Source of the DNA: Musa acuminata AAA Group
Lineage: Eukaryota > Streptophyta > Magnoliopsida > Zingiberales > Musaceae
Direction of reading: 5' to 3'
Assembly: GCF_036884655.1 (NCBI RefSeq)
Contig: NC_088354.1
Span: 18,167,001 to 18,231,000, forward strand
DNA length: 64,000 bases
The first letter of the stretch is position 1; each line of letters starts with the position of its first letter. A program made the translations under genes and the position numbers. The notes below the pieces were generated by a model, which was not told the DNA's origin, made no database searches, and saw only the letters and a list, made by a program, of their open reading frames with translations. This document shows, in pieces, positions 63,234 to 64,000 of the stretch.

Positions 63234-64000
63234 AACGCTATTTTGAAATACATTATTATCTATGATCTTTCATGCTATCATAAATAAAGTAAAGTCATTA
63301 AATTAACAACTAGTTAAATCAGAAAATTAGTTTTAAGCATATGAAAAATTAATTCTAAAAAGGACAACGTTGACGTTGCATGACTGCTTAACAACTATTT
63401 GAATGTCATTAAATTTAAATCATACATTAAGTCAAGTGACATTTGATCATCAACATTGGGAAATTTTGGGTTTAATTACAATTCCAGCAGGAACGAATAG
63501 AGACAAAATTAGGGGAAGGATAGATGTTCCCGTTCCAAGATCATAATGGCAACGTGGAAAGAGCTCGATATGTCCGCCGAATCGTGATGGCTTGATGATC
63601 AGTACATTGAACCTGGACATGGTTCTGCAGATTGAACTTACGTAGATGGCCATCGCCAGCTCGACCTTCTCCCTTCGACATTGCTTGTCATGTGCACGCT
63701 TTCTTTATTCTCCTCTTACCCTTCGCTGACCGAGTGTTGAACCTCCAAACACATGCGACTACGACAAGGTGAGGTCTTATCGACAATGACTGCCAAGTCC
63801 GGTGCTACTGTAGGAAAGATGCAATTCAAAATATTAAGGTCCATATGCTCCCTCCACCTTTAGGAAAGAAGTGCTTATTTGAGCTAGCATTCCACGCAGC
63901 TACAGATCCTCTGTCTCATGACAGGCCGAGGATCTTCTAGGCGGCTAATGGGATCTCTCAGCAAAGTGCCTTCGAGAAATCAAGTTGCCAGGACGGAGAG
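63234..64000. other. Right flank, no gene seen
   Basis: Sequence that was contiguous with 48795 before the insertion. No coding sequence was supported to the window end. A 24-base word at about 63598 is shared exactly with the DUF506 upstream region near 46951, hinting that a related upstream region, perhaps of a gene to the right, begins here. Confidence 0.4.

Overview
This is nuclear DNA of a flowering plant. Several genes are split by GT-AG introns, and they include a chloroplast photosystem I subunit and a plant-specific XRI1 protein; plant LTR retrotransposons lie between them. The strong GC drop from first exons to later exons (glycosyltransferase and FHA genes) and the protein variants suggest a non-grass monocot such as a banana relative. 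That assignment is inference; no species marker is present.

Layout, left to right. 1-6.7 kb: the 5' three exons of a DUSP-domain ubiquitin-specific protease on the minus strand, which runs off the left edge. 8.4-14.9 kb: an ERD2-type K/HDEL receptor gene on the minus strand with a premature stop, two frameshifts, a weak or lost splice acceptor and a shortened C-terminus, so it reads as a pseudogene. 15-17.3 kb: gene-free, with a degenerate minisatellite. 17.3-19.4 kb: an intact nine-exon XRI1 gene (+). 20.3-21.0 kb: psaL, photosystem I subunit L (-), with an 86-bp GC-AG intron. It is divergent from an FHA-domain gene (+, 21.8-25.6 kb). 26.2-27.0 kb: a 381-bp tandem duplication. 27.7-32.8 kb: an intact six-exon exostosin-type (GT47) glycosyltransferase (+). 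35.5-35.9 kb: a decayed Ty1/copia RNase H fragment. 37.4-38.6 kb: a single-exon F-box gene (-) whose promoter carries foldback repeats. 39.8-40.7 kb: a decayed Ty3/gypsy integrase end (-). 41.9-45.3 kb: 40S ribosomal protein S8 (-) with a TATA box and telo-box. 47.5-48.4 kb: a single-exon DUF506 (PDDEXK-like) gene (+).

48.8-63.2 kb is one nested insertion. A Ty3/gypsy element of apparent Tat type, in minus orientation, is bounded by 564/565-bp LTRs and a 5-bp target duplication TGTCT. It keeps gag and protease but has lost reverse transcriptase, RNase H and integrase. It carries an antisense spliced accessory gene with its own TATA box and an eleven-unit 61-bp minisatellite. Inside its gag lies an 8.3-kb Sirevirus-like Ty1/copia element in plus orientation, with 1281/1293-bp LTRs and target duplication GTCCT. 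The copia LTRs differ at about four bases plus a poly-C length change, whereas the gypsy LTRs differ at roughly 8 percent. The copia insertion is therefore much younger, in agreement with the nesting.

The host genes do not form a pathway; they are ordinary single genes (protein turnover, meiosis/DNA repair, photosynthesis, glycosylation, translation). I saw no tRNA, rRNA, CRISPR or virus-like system. The points most worth a second look are the antisense gene and minisatellite of the Tat element, the young copia element with a disabled polyprotein, the ERD2 pseudogene, the psaL GC-AG intron and the foldback promoter of the F-box gene.
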